Shown one piece after another: positions 1 to 8,022 of a DNA stretch of 64,000 bases; the first letter of the stretch is position 1; every line of letters starts with the position of its first letter. Made by a program: the position numbers and the translations under genes. The stretch lies in contig NZ_KB906688.1 in assembly GCF_000381545.1 (NCBI RefSeq), forward strand, positions 1 to 64,000. Reading direction: 5' to 3'. This DNA is from Rhodonellum psychrophilum GCM71 = DSM 17998. Lineage in GTDB: Bacteria > Bacteroidota > Bacteroidia > Cytophagales > Cyclobacteriaceae. The notes under the pieces were generated by a model that saw nothing but the letters and a program-made list of their open reading frames with translations, did not search any database and was not told where the DNA came from.

Positions 1-395
1 TAACCGGGGATTTCAATCCCCGGTCTTGGGGAAAGGTTCACCCCCAAGAATCCCGTAGGGATGGTAAAAATACCATAAGACCAGATTTTGCGCGAGTCTC
101 CCCAAAAAAAATCGATTTTTCACTTAGGTCTCGACCGTCTTTTTCCCATAAGGAATTGTGGGGTTAAGGGTTCGGCCGTGCCTCCGGCACTTTGATCTGG
201 GGAACGATGTCTGCTTTCCCCACAATGAATTGTGTGGTTAAGAGTTCGGTCGTGCCTCCGGCACTCTGATCTGGGGAGATTGATGGATAAGGCCTGGATT
301 CGTCCATGGTTAAAATCGCGTAGCGATGGAAGAAATCTTAACCGGGGATTTCAATTCCTGGGGGAAGGCTTGATCTTGGAACAGATCCATTTTCT
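1..395. repeat. Palindrome-rich non-coding region (REP-like)
   Basis: No credible gene. The stretch is a string of short perfect palindromes: GGGGATT-tc-AATCCCC (6-21), CTTGGGG/CCCCAAG (25-48), ATCCC-gta-GGGAT (50-62), ATGGTA-aaaa-TACCAT (61-76), GTGCC-tcc-GGCAC (179-191 and again 252-264) and ATCGC-gta-GCGAT (315-327). A unit of about 60 bp around the GTGCC palindrome occurs twice (about 145-203 and 218-277). The motif ACCGGGGATTTCAA occurs at both ends (3-16 and 341-354). This resembles REP-type palindromic intergenic repeats, which in other bacteria are linked to RAYT transposases; none is seen here, so the link is inference. Confidence 0.6.
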
Positions 396-2018
396 TCAAT
401 TCCCTTGTTCAAACCCCAATATCTTCAATCCATTCTGGATGTCGGAGGCCTGCATAAATAGGTTCCAACCCAAACCGGTCCTGTGGTTTTCGATCATGGC
501 CACCATGGGGCCTTGATCGATGGCCAAATAGCGCTGTGGGTAAAAGCCATGCTCTGGACTCATCGCATCATAAAACCCATATCTCCCCAAAACCTTTTCA
601 CCATAGTTGTAATAAAGATTCTTCAATACCCTCATGGATTCTTCGGGGGTATAGGGAATCGAAGAAATGGCGGCCGTCGGTGAGATGACCCCGTTGTCGT
701 TACCCGGATGGTGGGCATTGTAAAAATTGATGGAATAACTGGCCGTCAATCCCCAAAGGTCCTCTCCATATCCTTTGAATCCCCCTGAATTTTCGATTGC
801 CCAAGCCCTGTTGATCAGCGTTTGGTTGCGGTTTTCCTCCCAGTAATCCGCATACCTGTCCTTTAAACCTTTGGGATTCAATCCCAAATAGGAGTAATGT
901 GCCCAGAAAAGCGGGCCTCCCATCTTCTCAGATCCATTGTGTAGCAATTGAAGGTCGAATCCATAGGCTTGGACCGGATTGTTGATCTTTCCATTTCTGG
1001 CCCATCCCTCATGGTAGGCTTCAGGGCCAATAGGGTGGGTAGGCGAGGCGGCGGCAAGCACATACGTGATGAGACATTCATTGTATCCCTCCAAGGGAAA
1101 ATTCATCGCCCATTCATGCTTTGGCGACCAATGCCAATACAACACGTTTTTTCCGCCTTGGGTAAACCAATCCCATTCCATGGTTTCCCAGAGTTTCTGA
1201 ATCCGGTCCGCTACCGCTTTTTGGGGAGCAGATCCATCGCTGTAATATTCCCGAAGGGCCAATAATCCCTGAATCAAAAAAGCGGATTCCACCAAGTCTG
1301 CACCATCATCTTTCTCTGAAAAAGCTTTGGTTTTCCCTGTCTTTCCATCCAGCCAATGTGGCCAAATGCCATGGAATCGATCTGCTTTCTCCAGGAATCC
1401 AACGATTTTTTCGAATCTTTTCAAACCCTGCTCTTCACTGATCCAGCCCCGTTCGATTCCGGTGATCAAGCCAAAAATCCCAAATCCAGTACCACCGGTA
1501 GTGACGATATGGGCATCATTGTTTTCGTATTCCCCATCGATATGAATTCTTTCTGGCGCCATCCCTGAATTGGGTTCTGCCCCATGCCAAAAATAGCGGA
1601 AGGTATATTGTTGGATCATGTCCATCAATTCTTCATCACTCATCTTCCTGGTCTGGACGTCAGTTTTGCCGATTTCGATGGCCTTATCTTCCTTTTGTGC
1701 CAAAATGCTGTAATGAATAAGCCCATGTCTTTTCAGGTCTTCTGCGAAATCAAGGTAAATGGTGTCGTTTACCTCAGCCCTCAATTCATAATTTTTTCCA
1801 TCACTGCTGGCCATGACTTGATAAACATCCACACCTTCCAATTTTGACCACTGCAGTTCCACATGTTGGTCATACCCTTCCGCCAAAAGTGTATACTCAT
1901 TTTTGCTTTCTCCTTCCTGACAACTTTGAGCAAGCAATGCGAATAGCAATATTCCGCTCAGGAGAAAAAATGAGCTGTCCCTTCGCGTGCTTTTTTTGTG
2001 AATCGGGCTTGAAATCAT
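396..2018 (-). CDS. Glucoamylase-family (PF10091) lipoprotein, possible GH144-like glucanase
   Basis: A 540-residue predicted lipoprotein. The N-terminus has a hydrophobic stretch ending in a lipobox-like AQSC (Cys33), so it should be exported and lipid-anchored. Residues about 40-125 look like a fibronectin type III fold (Trp and Tyr pattern around ELQW and VDVYQV). From about residue 130 the sequence has the family signature FRYFWHGAEP, followed by GGTGFG, WPHW and GYNECL, typical of the Bacteroidota 'glucoamylase family' (PF10091). Members include the GH144 endo-beta-1,2-glucanases, so a role in degrading a beta-glucan at the cell surface is likely, but the substrate cannot be read from sequence. 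It stands alone, with no SusC/SusD pair next to it, unlike a typical polysaccharide utilisation locus. Confidence 0.85.
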   Translation of the reverse strand: MISSPIHKKSTRRDSSFFLLSGILLFALLAQSCQEGESKNEYTLLAEGYDQHVELQWSKLEGVDVYQVMASSDGKNYELRAEVNDTIYLDFAEDLKRHGLIHYSILAQKEDKAIEIGKTDVQTRKMSDEELMDMIQQYTFRYFWHGAEPNSGMAPERIHIDGEYENNDAHIVTTGGTGFGIFGLITGIERGWISEEQGLKRFEKIVGFLEKADRFHGIWPHWLDGKTGKTKAFSEKDDGADLVESAFLIQGLLALREYYSDGSAPQKAVADRIQKLWETMEWDWFTQGGKNVLYWHWSPKHEWAMNFPLEGYNECLITYVLAAASPTHPIGPEAYHEGWARNGKINNPVQAYGFDLQLLHNGSEKMGGPLFWAHYSYLGLNPKGLKDRYADYWEENRNQTLINRAWAIENSGGFKGYGEDLWGLTASYSINFYNAHHPGNDNGVISPTAAISSIPYTPEESMRVLKNLYYNYGEKVLGRYGFYDAMSPEHGFYPQRYLAIDQGPMVAMIENHRTGLGWNLFMQASDIQNGLKILGFEQGN

Positions 2019-2507
2019 GGGAATTTCTATTGGGTGGATTTTGGTAAAATTTTAGAGGTCGAATGGCTTTTGAAAGCGAATTGGTAGGTGTTTTCTAAAC
2101 TCAAAAGGGGATCGAATTCAATACAGTGGCTCTTTGTTTCTGTTTTTTATTCAGAAATGAAAGTAAGGAACAAAGGGAGAATAGGCAAGCTCTTTTCATT
2201 TAAATGGTGGATTCGTGTCTATTTCATATCCAGGTGATGCCAGACAATGAATTGATATTGCTACATAAAACCAAAGTTTATGGTGCCATGAATCAGCAAG
2301 AAATAAATTTGGGATAGTGGAATGGAACCAAACCAAGTATTTGGATGGGAAGACTATTGAAGGCTTTGAGGAGATTTTTTTTTAGAATTGGTCTGGGTAT
2401 CAAATGTGGATACTGATTTGTCCCCCATCAAAAATTGTGTGGTTCTTGTTGGAAACTTCTTTAAATTCCACAAATTTGTAACACTTGAATTTTAACCAAC
2501 CCACACC
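2019..2507. other. Intergenic region, no gene seen
   Basis: The spacer separates two divergently transcribed lipoprotein genes and must hold both promoters. I see no convincing reading frame, no member of the dispersed 170-bp repeat, and no clear hairpin. The last 60 bases before 2508 are AT-rich with an A/C-rich leader, as is usual upstream of Bacteroidota start codons. Confidence 0.5.
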
Positions 2508-2933
2508 ATGAAGAGATTTTTAATTTTAGCAATGGCTGCAGGCTTTATGCTTTCCTGCCAGAATCAACCTTCCCAAGAGGAAAAAACCGTAGAAAAAGTG
2601 ATCGAAAAGAAAATCATCAAGGGCGAAAAAGTCCTTAGACATGTCGTACTCTTCAAATTCAAAGACGAATCGAGCGCTGAAGATGTCAAAAAAGTAGAGG
2701 ATGCCTTCTTGGGCCTGTCCTCGAAAATTGAGCAGATCCAGGACCTGGAGTGGGGAATCAACAACAGTCCCGAGGGGCTGGATCAGGGGTTTACCCATTG
2801 CTTCTTGGTGACCTTTGCTTCAGAAGAAGACAGGGCGATTTATCTTCCACATCCGGATCACAAAGCATTTGTAGATGTTTTGGGTCCTCATTTGGACAAA
2901 GTGTTGGTCGTGGATTACTGGACGGCTGACTGA
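2508..2933 (+). CDS. Dabb-family lipoprotein
   Basis: A 141-residue protein with a lipoprotein signal (MLSC, Cys17), a charged linker rich in Glu and Lys, and a C-terminal Dabb (stress-responsive alpha/beta barrel) domain from about residue 42. Domain hallmarks are LRHVVLFKFKD at its start, the helix around VEDAFLGL, FTHCFLVTFAS, and the closing YLPHPDHKAFVDVLGP segment. Dabb domains are small dimeric ferredoxin-like barrels; some are enzymes or stress proteins, but no specific reaction can be assigned. A second Dabb-like protein with a Tat signal is encoded at 15875-16270. The gene stands alone and ends at a strong bidirectional terminator. Confidence 0.85.
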   Translation: MKRFLILAMAAGFMLSCQNQPSQEEKTVEKVIEKKIIKGEKVLRHVVLFKFKDESSAEDVKKVEDAFLGLSSKIEQIQDLEWGINNSPEGLDQGFTHCFLVTFASEEDRAIYLPHPDHKAFVDVLGPHLDKVLVVDYWTAD

Positions 2934-2947
2934 TAAACCATTGATAT

Positions 2948-3015
2948 TAAAAATCGCCGAAGGGAGGGAAGCCGCGTATGCAAACGACGCGTTTTTCCTT
3001 CCTTCGGCGATTTTG
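2948..3015. terminator. Bidirectional terminator hairpin
   Basis: A long inverted repeat: AAAATCGCCGAAGG on the left pairs with CCTTCGGCGATTTT on the right, with a further small GCGT/ACGC pairing inside. It lies between the convergent genes ending at 2933 (+) and 3039 (-) and has A-runs and T-runs on both flanks, so it can serve both. Confidence 0.85.
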
Positions 3016-3038
3016 TTTAAAGAAATGGTGCTGTCCGA

Positions 3039-3440
3039 TTAATCAAAGGGCAATTCTTGCGAAGTGCTTTTTCCGCCTGCCACATCCAGGACCTCAATGA
3101 CCACATATTTGCTTGCACCTCTCCAAGGTAAGGGTTGGAGGTATTCTTTGTAGCGCAATTCCACGAACTTCCCGCTGGCTCTTTCCAATGCATTTGCCAC
3201 CTCGTCGCTTTTGGAACTGAACCTAAATTCATTGCTTTGCAAAGCGCCTGCGGTTGGGCTCTGAAAACCCTCCTGAACCAATCTTCCTTCCCAGGTTTTG
3301 AAAACAAAGCCTTTCTTTTCGAAGTAATTTAGATTTCCGGCTTTGACCCCTTCGGAGAAAACAAAGAAGTACCTCCAATAAACCACAGCGGTCAAAACGA
3401 CTACCAGAACTAGAATTCCGATCTTTACATATTTGTTCAT
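3039..3440 (-). CDS. Conserved Bacteroidota membrane-anchored protein of unknown function
   Basis: A 133-residue protein with one N-terminal transmembrane segment (about residues 6-26, preceded by MNKYVK) followed by a soluble region. The sequence YFFVFSEGVKAGNLNYFEKK and then GFVFKTWEGRLVQEGF is a pattern I associate with a family of small Bacteroidota proteins that are often labelled, without support, as 6-phosphogluconate dehydrogenase; there is no Rossmann fold here. The soluble part should face the periplasm or be membrane-associated. The function is unknown. It is convergent with the Dabb lipoprotein gene and shares its terminator. Confidence 0.75.
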   Translation of the reverse strand: MNKYVKIGILVLVVVLTAVVYWRYFFVFSEGVKAGNLNYFEKKGFVFKTWEGRLVQEGFQSPTAGALQSNEFRFSSKSDEVANALERASGKFVELRYKEYLQPLPWRGASKYVVIEVLDVAGGKSTSQELPFD

Positions 3441-3544
3441 AAAATTGAAAAAGGGTTTTGTATAAAAATTTAGGCGTTAATATCTTGTTTCTTTTCTTAT
3501 AAATCAAGAATAAAATTTTTGTATTATCCTGTCGATTTGCAAAG

Positions 3545-3716
3545 TTTAACCTTCAATATGCATTCCGTTTCCAAATGAGATCGAAACTGAAAGAAAATCA
3601 GTTTATTGGGAGACTAATTCCTGATACCAATAGTGTGGAGTCAAAAATAGTCAACATCTAAATGATTATCAGGTAAATACATTCTTGAATTGAGGGCGTA
3701 ATGCATAAAACGGGTT
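3545..3716 (+). repeat. Dispersed TIR repeat, copy R1
   Basis: A copy of the roughly 170-bp family found ten times in this window. The left end (TTAACCTTCAATATGCAT) is slightly degraded; the right end is intact (AATGCATAAAACGGGTT). Internal blocks CCAAATGAGATCGAAACTG, AAGAAAATCAG, GAGACTAATTCCTGATACC and GAGTCAAAAATAGTCAA are shared with the other copies. It sits in the spacer between two divergent genes and may overlap their promoters. Confidence 0.85.
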
Positions 3717-3788
3717 CCAAGAAAAACAATGGATTAGCTGCCAAAGCGGTTCTTCTTAAAACCATGTTTCAATATTCAATGTTATGCA

Positions 3789-4394
3789 ATGACATCCAAT
3801 AGCCGATTTTCCATGCCTACAAATCTCCTGCCCTTTCAAGGGGAAGCCTCCTTTTTCCCGGATTTTTTTTCTGAACAAGAAAGTGATCTCCTCTTTCAGA
3901 AAGCAGTGGAGGAAATCCATTGGAAACAGGAACCGATCTGGATGTTTGGTAAAAAAGTGATGCAACCCAGGTTGACAGCCCTCTATGGCCATCCGGAAAT
4001 CAGTTACGGGTATTCGGGGATCGAGATGAAGCCATTTCCTTGGACCGACTTCCTGTTGGAAATCAAGAACCGGATTGAAAAGGAGGCCGGTGTGATTTTT
4101 ACCCATGTATTGCTCAACCATTACCGGGATGGAAAGGACAGCATGGGTTGGCACAGGGACAATGAAAAGGTTTTAGGGCCAAATCCCGTGATCGGTTCGG
4201 TAAGTTTTGGTGCGCTTAGAAATTTCCAGCTGCGCCACTACGTGGACAAACAGCACAAGATCTCCCTTGATTTGTCCCATGGAAGCTTTCTGCTGATGAA
4301 AGGGGAGACCCAGCACCATTGGGAACACCAAATCCCAAAAACCTCCAAAATCATCGGGCCGAGGATCAATATGACCTTTCGGAGGATTGGATAA
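3789..4394 (+). CDS. alkB: AlkB-like Fe(II)/2-oxoglutarate-dependent dioxygenase
   Basis: A 201-residue protein of the AlkB family, which removes alkyl groups from N1-methyladenine and N3-methylcytosine in nucleic acids by oxidative demethylation in the cytoplasm. Family marks are all present: the NHYRDG strand (about 110-115), the iron ligands His122 and Asp124 in WHRDNE and a distal His near 180 in HWEHQIPK, and the 2-oxoglutarate-binding Arg192 plus Arg198 in PRINMTFRR. The length fits the short AlkB type (about 200 residues). A second in-frame Met at codon 9 is an alternative start. The TAA stop overlaps the outer end of repeat copy R2. It is isolated, not in an ada-type operon. Confidence 0.92.
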   Translation: MTSNSRFSMPTNLLPFQGEASFFPDFFSEQESDLLFQKAVEEIHWKQEPIWMFGKKVMQPRLTALYGHPEISYGYSGIEMKPFPWTDFLLEIKNRIEKEAGVIFTHVLLNHYRDGKDSMGWHRDNEKVLGPNPVIGSVSFGALRNFQLRHYVDKQHKISLDLSHGSFLLMKGETQHHWEHQIPKTSKIIGPRINMTFRRIG

Positions 4395-4565
4395 ACCCTA
4401 GTTGTACATTTCCAAATGCTATTCAAGTCAGAAATTGATTGATAATCAGCTAATTGTTTGCATTTTTTTGACTTCACCATGTCGAGAACACGCCTTATTC
4501 AACCAACAGCCTGATGATCTATCGGTTTCAACTCCAACCCAAAACGGAATGCATATTTTGCGTTC
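4394..4565 (-). repeat. Dispersed TIR repeat, copy R2 (degenerate)
   Basis: A minus-oriented copy of the 170-bp family. It begins at the alkB stop codon (TAA followed by ACCC) and ends with ACGGAATGCATATTTTGCGTT, a decayed form of the consensus end. Internal blocks TTGATTGATAATCAGCTAATTG and TTTTTTGACTTCACC are recognisable, but the central AGTCTGATTTTCTT block has diverged, so this is an old copy. Confidence 0.75.
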
Positions 4566-4646
4566 AATGGAACGGTCTATGAAGACACAGATCAAGGTTT
4601 GGTTTTTATAAAATGGTGGCCAAAGATCATGGAGGGGATTCAAAAG

Positions 4647-4690
4647 CAAGAGGGACGGGATTCCAACACTGTTGAATCCCGTCCCTCTTG
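4647..4690 (-). terminator. Terminator of msrAB
   Basis: A 17-bp perfect stem, AAGAGGGACGGGATTC pairing with GAATCCCGTCCCTCTT, with a short loop. It lies just past the stop of the minus-strand msrAB gene and is followed on that strand by a short T-run, so it is probably the intrinsic terminator. Confidence 0.8.
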
Positions 4691-4727
4691 CTCCCCACCC
4701 AAGGGGCCATTCAATTCTTGTGTTTTT

Positions 4728-5828
4728 TTAATCCACGAGCCAAATATATTCACCGTAGCCTTCTTTTTCCATATCCGCTTTTGGGATAAAACGGAATGAG
4801 GCGGAATTCATGCAATATCTTAAACCTGTGGGTTTGGGGCCATCGTAAAAAATATGTCCTCCATGGGCATCTCCCAATTTACTCCTGGCTTCTACCCGCA
4901 TCATCCCGTAGGCGGAATCAATGGGTTTGCTGATCAACCTTGCATCAATGGGTTTGGTGAAGCTTGGCCAGCCTGTGCCCGAATCAAATTTATCCTTGGA
5001 ACTGAACAAAGGTGCTCCAGAGACGATGCAGACATAAAGTCCTTTCTCCTTGTTTCCATCAAATTCATTGTCAAAAGACCTTTCCGTCGCTTCTTCCATG
5101 GTCACCTGGTATTGCAGGGGGCTGAGCTTCTTTTTCAATTCTGCTTTGGAGGGCATTTTGTATTTTTTCTCCAGATCCGATGGCCAGTGGTCAGCGATGA
5201 ACTTGTCCCTGCCGGAGCCTTTTCTGTAGGAATAATAATCCGCCGGATTTTTCTTGTAGTAGTCCTGGTGGTATTCTTCCGCTTCATAGAAATTGTCGAA
5301 TTTCACAATGGGCGTCACAATGGGTTTTGAAAATTTCCCTGACTTGTCCAGTAATTTTTTGGAGGCTTCGGCTACTTCTTTCTGAAGGGAAGAGTGGTAG
5401 AAAATCGCGGACTCGTATTGTGTGCCTCGGTCATAAAATGATCCTCCTGCATCCGTTGGGTCAAACTGCTGCCAGAAAATATCAATGATTTCGGAATAGC
5501 TGATCACCTCGGGGTTGTATTTGACTTGAACAGCCTCTTTGTGGCTGGTTTTGCCTGCACTGACTGCCGCATAGGTCGGGTTTTTCTCCTTGCCGCCGGA
5601 ATAACCCGATACGACAGAAACGATGCCTTCGATCCCTTCAAAAGGGGCTTCGATGCACCAGAAACAGCCTCCTGCAAAAGTTGCCAATTCCGTTGGACCC
5701 TTGTAATCTATGGCAGGGGAGGATTCGGCCGATTTCTCTTTGGCATCGTTCGCCTTGGAACAAGACATGAGAGATAAACTGAATACTTGGATAATTACCA
5801 GTAGGATAATTTTTTTTGCGTTTTTCAT
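4728..5828 (-). CDS. msrAB: Bifunctional peptide methionine sulfoxide reductase MsrA-MsrB, lipoprotein
   Basis: A fusion enzyme that reduces both S- and R-methionine sulfoxide in proteins. I chose the Met at 5828 as start because it opens directly into a lipoprotein signal peptide (LMSC, Cys23); an in-frame upstream Met at 5897 would add 23 residues ahead of it. MsrA: GGCFWC with catalytic Cys55, followed by GYSGG and the [12 protein letters not shown] segment. Msr[19 protein letters not shown] and [11 protein letters not shown] with the catalytic Cys. The two CxxC pairs that bind zinc in many MsrB proteins are absent ([13 protein letters not shown]), as in zinc-free MsrB domains. Lipid anchoring suggests repair of oxidised envelope proteins. 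Confidence 0.95.
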   Translation of the reverse strand: MKNAKKIILLVIIQVFSLSLMSCSKANDAKEKSAESSPAIDYKGPTELATFAGGCFWCIEAPFEGIEGIVSVVSGYSGGKEKNPTYAAVSAGKTSHKEAVQVKYNPEVISYSEIIDIFWQQFDPTDAGGSFYDRGTQYESAIFYHSSLQKEVAEASKKLLDKSGKFSKPIVTPIVKFDNFYEAEEYHQDYYKKNPADYYSYRKGSGRDKFIADHWPSDLEKKYKMPSKAELKKKLSPLQYQVTMEEATERSFDNEFDGNKEKGLYVCIVSGAPLFSSKDKFDSGTGWPSFTKPIDARLISKPIDSAYGMMRVEARSKLGDAHGGHIFYDGPKPTGLRYCMNSASFRFIPKADMEKEGYGEYIWLVD

Positions 5829-6173
5829 GGAGATAAAACCAGAGGTTTCTTGGAACATATTTTCAGGCATGATTTTAGTAAATAGGTAAAAAGCCATACG
5901 AGGCTGAATGGGGTATATTGACTTTGGTGGCCAAAAAGGGATCCTTTATTCATTTGTTGGATGAAGAAACGAAAAACAATTGATAACCATAGTTTTAAAC
6001 TGTAATCAAGGGACTTCTGTTTTTGGATTTGCCTTTTTTAACATTTGTATCAGTATACGCACAAACAACCTCAGGTGGATTGTCAGTGTTTGGTTCACAT
6101 TCATTTCAAATGAATGAACAGTTTTGCTGGACAGGACCATTGCACAATCATTTTAAACTAAAACGCTATAAAC
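5829..6173. other. Intergenic region, no gene seen
   Basis: A spacer between divergent genes (msrAB to the left, beta-barrel protein to the right). It must carry both promoters. I found no repeat copy, no strong hairpin and no frame with a plausible start and codon use. Confidence 0.45.
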
Positions 6174-6752
6174 ATGAGAAAATTAACAAAATCAACAGTT
6201 CTGCTCCTTTTGTTGTCCTTTTTTTACTTTTCCGCCAATGCCCAAACCGGTGGAGGTTTTGGGATAAAGGGTGGATTGAATTACAATTCCAATGGTAAAT
6301 ATTTTAAGGATGCCGGTGCCGCTTTTGGCGATCCGTTGAACAACCTGGGCTATAATCTGGGAATCTTTGGCAAAGTAAATTTGGGGCCTGTATTTCTGAG
6401 ACCTGAATTGTCCTACACGCAATTGAATTCCGAAATCAACAACCAGAAATTGACTACGCAAAGATTGGATGCGCCACTTCTTGTAGGAATCAATGTTTTG
6501 GGGCCCTTATTTTCCGTATTTGCGGGACCGTCTCTTCATTATACCATCCAAGATGAGTTGAGGTCTTTTGATTATGATGCTGTCAATGCTGGATACCAGT
6601 TTGGCATGGGGTTGAACTTCGGTACTGTAGGGCTTGATCTTCGTTATGAGAGGGAATTGAACAACAAGGAAATCGATGTGGATCGGGTATTCAACGGCAG
6701 CGGAAATTTCCGGTACCAACAAATTATCCTTGGTTTATCCCTGAAATTCTAA
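6174..6752 (+). CDS. Outer membrane beta-barrel protein (PorT-like family)
   Basis: A 192-residue protein with a clear signal peptide (LLLLLSFFYFSANAQ, cleavage after Ala near residue 23) and a body of alternating hydrophobic and polar strands typical of small outer membrane barrels: GFGIKGGLNYNSNG, LGYNLGIFGKVNLG, VFLRPELSYTQL, VGLDLRYEREL. It ends in LGLSLKF, with the terminal aromatic residue expected for BamA-dependent insertion. Bacteroidota genomes carry many such proteins; the specific role is unknown. It is monocistronic and ends at a strong hairpin. Confidence 0.85.
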   Translation: MRKLTKSTVLLLLLSFFYFSANAQTGGGFGIKGGLNYNSNGKYFKDAGAAFGDPLNNLGYNLGIFGKVNLGPVFLRPELSYTQLNSEINNQKLTTQRLDAPLLVGINVLGPLFSVFAGPSLHYTIQDELRSFDYDAVNAGYQFGMGLNFGTVGLDLRYERELNNKEIDVDRVFNGSGNFRYQQIILGLSLKF

Positions 6753-6812
6753 AGTAATTTCTACTAAGGCTCAATTTTTTCATGCATTGGATAAATCAAG
6801 TTCATCCAAAAC

Positions 6813-6844
6813 AAAAAAGCTTCTCTTTCGGGAGAAGCTTTTTT
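6813..6844. terminator. Bidirectional terminator
   Basis: A perfect hairpin, AAAAAAGCTTCTC with loop TTTCGG and GAGAAGCTTTTTT, between convergent genes ending at 6752 (+) and 6929 (-). T-runs on both strands make it usable in both directions. Confidence 0.92.
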
Positions 6845-6928
6845 GTTGCCTTTAGAAATCCTGAAGAATACAATGAGCGGCTTTAAAACAGGATAACTTA
6901 AACCCCGTCTGCGGTCTTCCATCTCCCC

Positions 6929-7798
6929 TTAAGGCAAATATTTCTCTTTCAAATACCCAATGGCCATCTCGTAGGCTTCTTTGGTGGCTTCCACGTCGTG
7001 CTTTGGATTGGAAGGATTGGCGAATCCGTGTACGGCATTGAAGATCTTATATTCCAATTTTTTACCAGCGGTTTTCATGGCTACGGCAAATTCCTCGATC
7101 ACCTCTTTGCTGATGTTTTGCTCGGTGGCAAAAATCCCCAAGACATCCGATTGCAGTGTTTTTAACTTCTCCACTTCCCTGATTGGCATTCCGTAGTAAA
7201 TGATGGTACCAATGTTTTGGTTTTCCAAAAGCAAGGCGGATTTCAAGGACCATGAACCTCCAAAGCACCAACCCACATTGGCGATTTGTGCTTCTCTCCC
7301 TGCCATCCCTTTTGCGCCAAGCACAATGTTTTCCAACCTGGTTTCATTGGTCTCCCTCATGATGCCCATGGCTTCCTGTGGCGTCGTTCCCACTTTGCCA
7401 TCGTACATGTCCAAGGCAAGGACATTGACATTTCCGCCAAGATCCTGATAGAATTTATCCGACTCCTCCTTGATATTGTCATTGAGTCCCCACCATTCCT
7501 GATACACAAAAAGCCATTGATCGGAAGGTGTTTTGGCTTTGATCAAATAGCCACTGCCCTCGTTCCCATCTGGAGTTGGAAAGGAGATCATTTCTCCCAT
7601 TCCGGTGAAGTCAAATGCAACCGGTGAAGGGTGGAATGCGACGAATTTGGGATCGTCCAAGAAGGCGAGCATTTCCGATGGGCCGGTGGCATGACAGATT
7701 GTGATTTCAGGGAGGTCCGCTTGGCTGGAAGGCGGAGAGAGTTTCCAGCCCAGAAGGCTGAAAAGGATCAGATTGAAATAAAAGACGATTTTGACCAT
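6929..7798 (-). CDS. Dienelactone hydrolase-like exported protein
   Basis: A 289-residue alpha/beta hydrolase. I start at 7798 (MVKIVFYF), where a hydrophobic signal or anchor begins; an upstream Met at 7825 is possible. A pre-domain of about 70 residues precedes the hydrolase core: QEWWGLND (the Glu near the active site in this family), the nucleophile elbow GWCFGG with catalytic Cys, and AVHGFANPSN with the catalytic His. The acid residue, an Asp two strands before the His in characterised dienelactone hydrolases, falls at ATEQNIS, where I see Gln/Asn instead. The true substrate is unknown; genes given this name are often broad esterases. No catabolic partner genes are nearby. Confidence 0.85.
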   Translation of the reverse strand: MVKIVFYFNLILFSLLGWKLSPPSSQADLPEITICHATGPSEMLAFLDDPKFVAFHPSPVAFDFTGMGEMISFPTPDGNEGSGYLIKAKTPSDQWLFVYQEWWGLNDNIKEESDKFYQDLGGNVNVLALDMYDGKVGTTPQEAMGIMRETNETRLENIVLGAKGMAGREAQIANVGWCFGGSWSLKSALLLENQNIGTIIYYGMPIREVEKLKTLQSDVLGIFATEQNISKEVIEEFAVAMKTAGKKLEYKIFNAVHGFANPSNPKHDVEATKEAYEMAIGYLKEKYLP

Positions 7799-8022
7799 GG
7801 CTTGTTTTTTTGAAAATCTAAACACTAAAAAAAGAACATTGTTGCAGAGAAAATCGGGAATATTTCTCGGAATGCGTCATAATGTTGACCTATAATTCAA
7901 ATATACCTGTTTTTATTTGCACACAAATCACCAATCAACCCTTATTCTTTCCGATTAAAACTGGGCTTTTGTTTCGTAAATCAGGGCATGTTAAATTTAT
8001 TTCCACACCTTAATACTTTACC

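Noticed and set aside
4402-4611. 69-codon open frame after alkB
   Set aside because: It falls inside the degenerate repeat copy R2 and has no counterpart in other copies.
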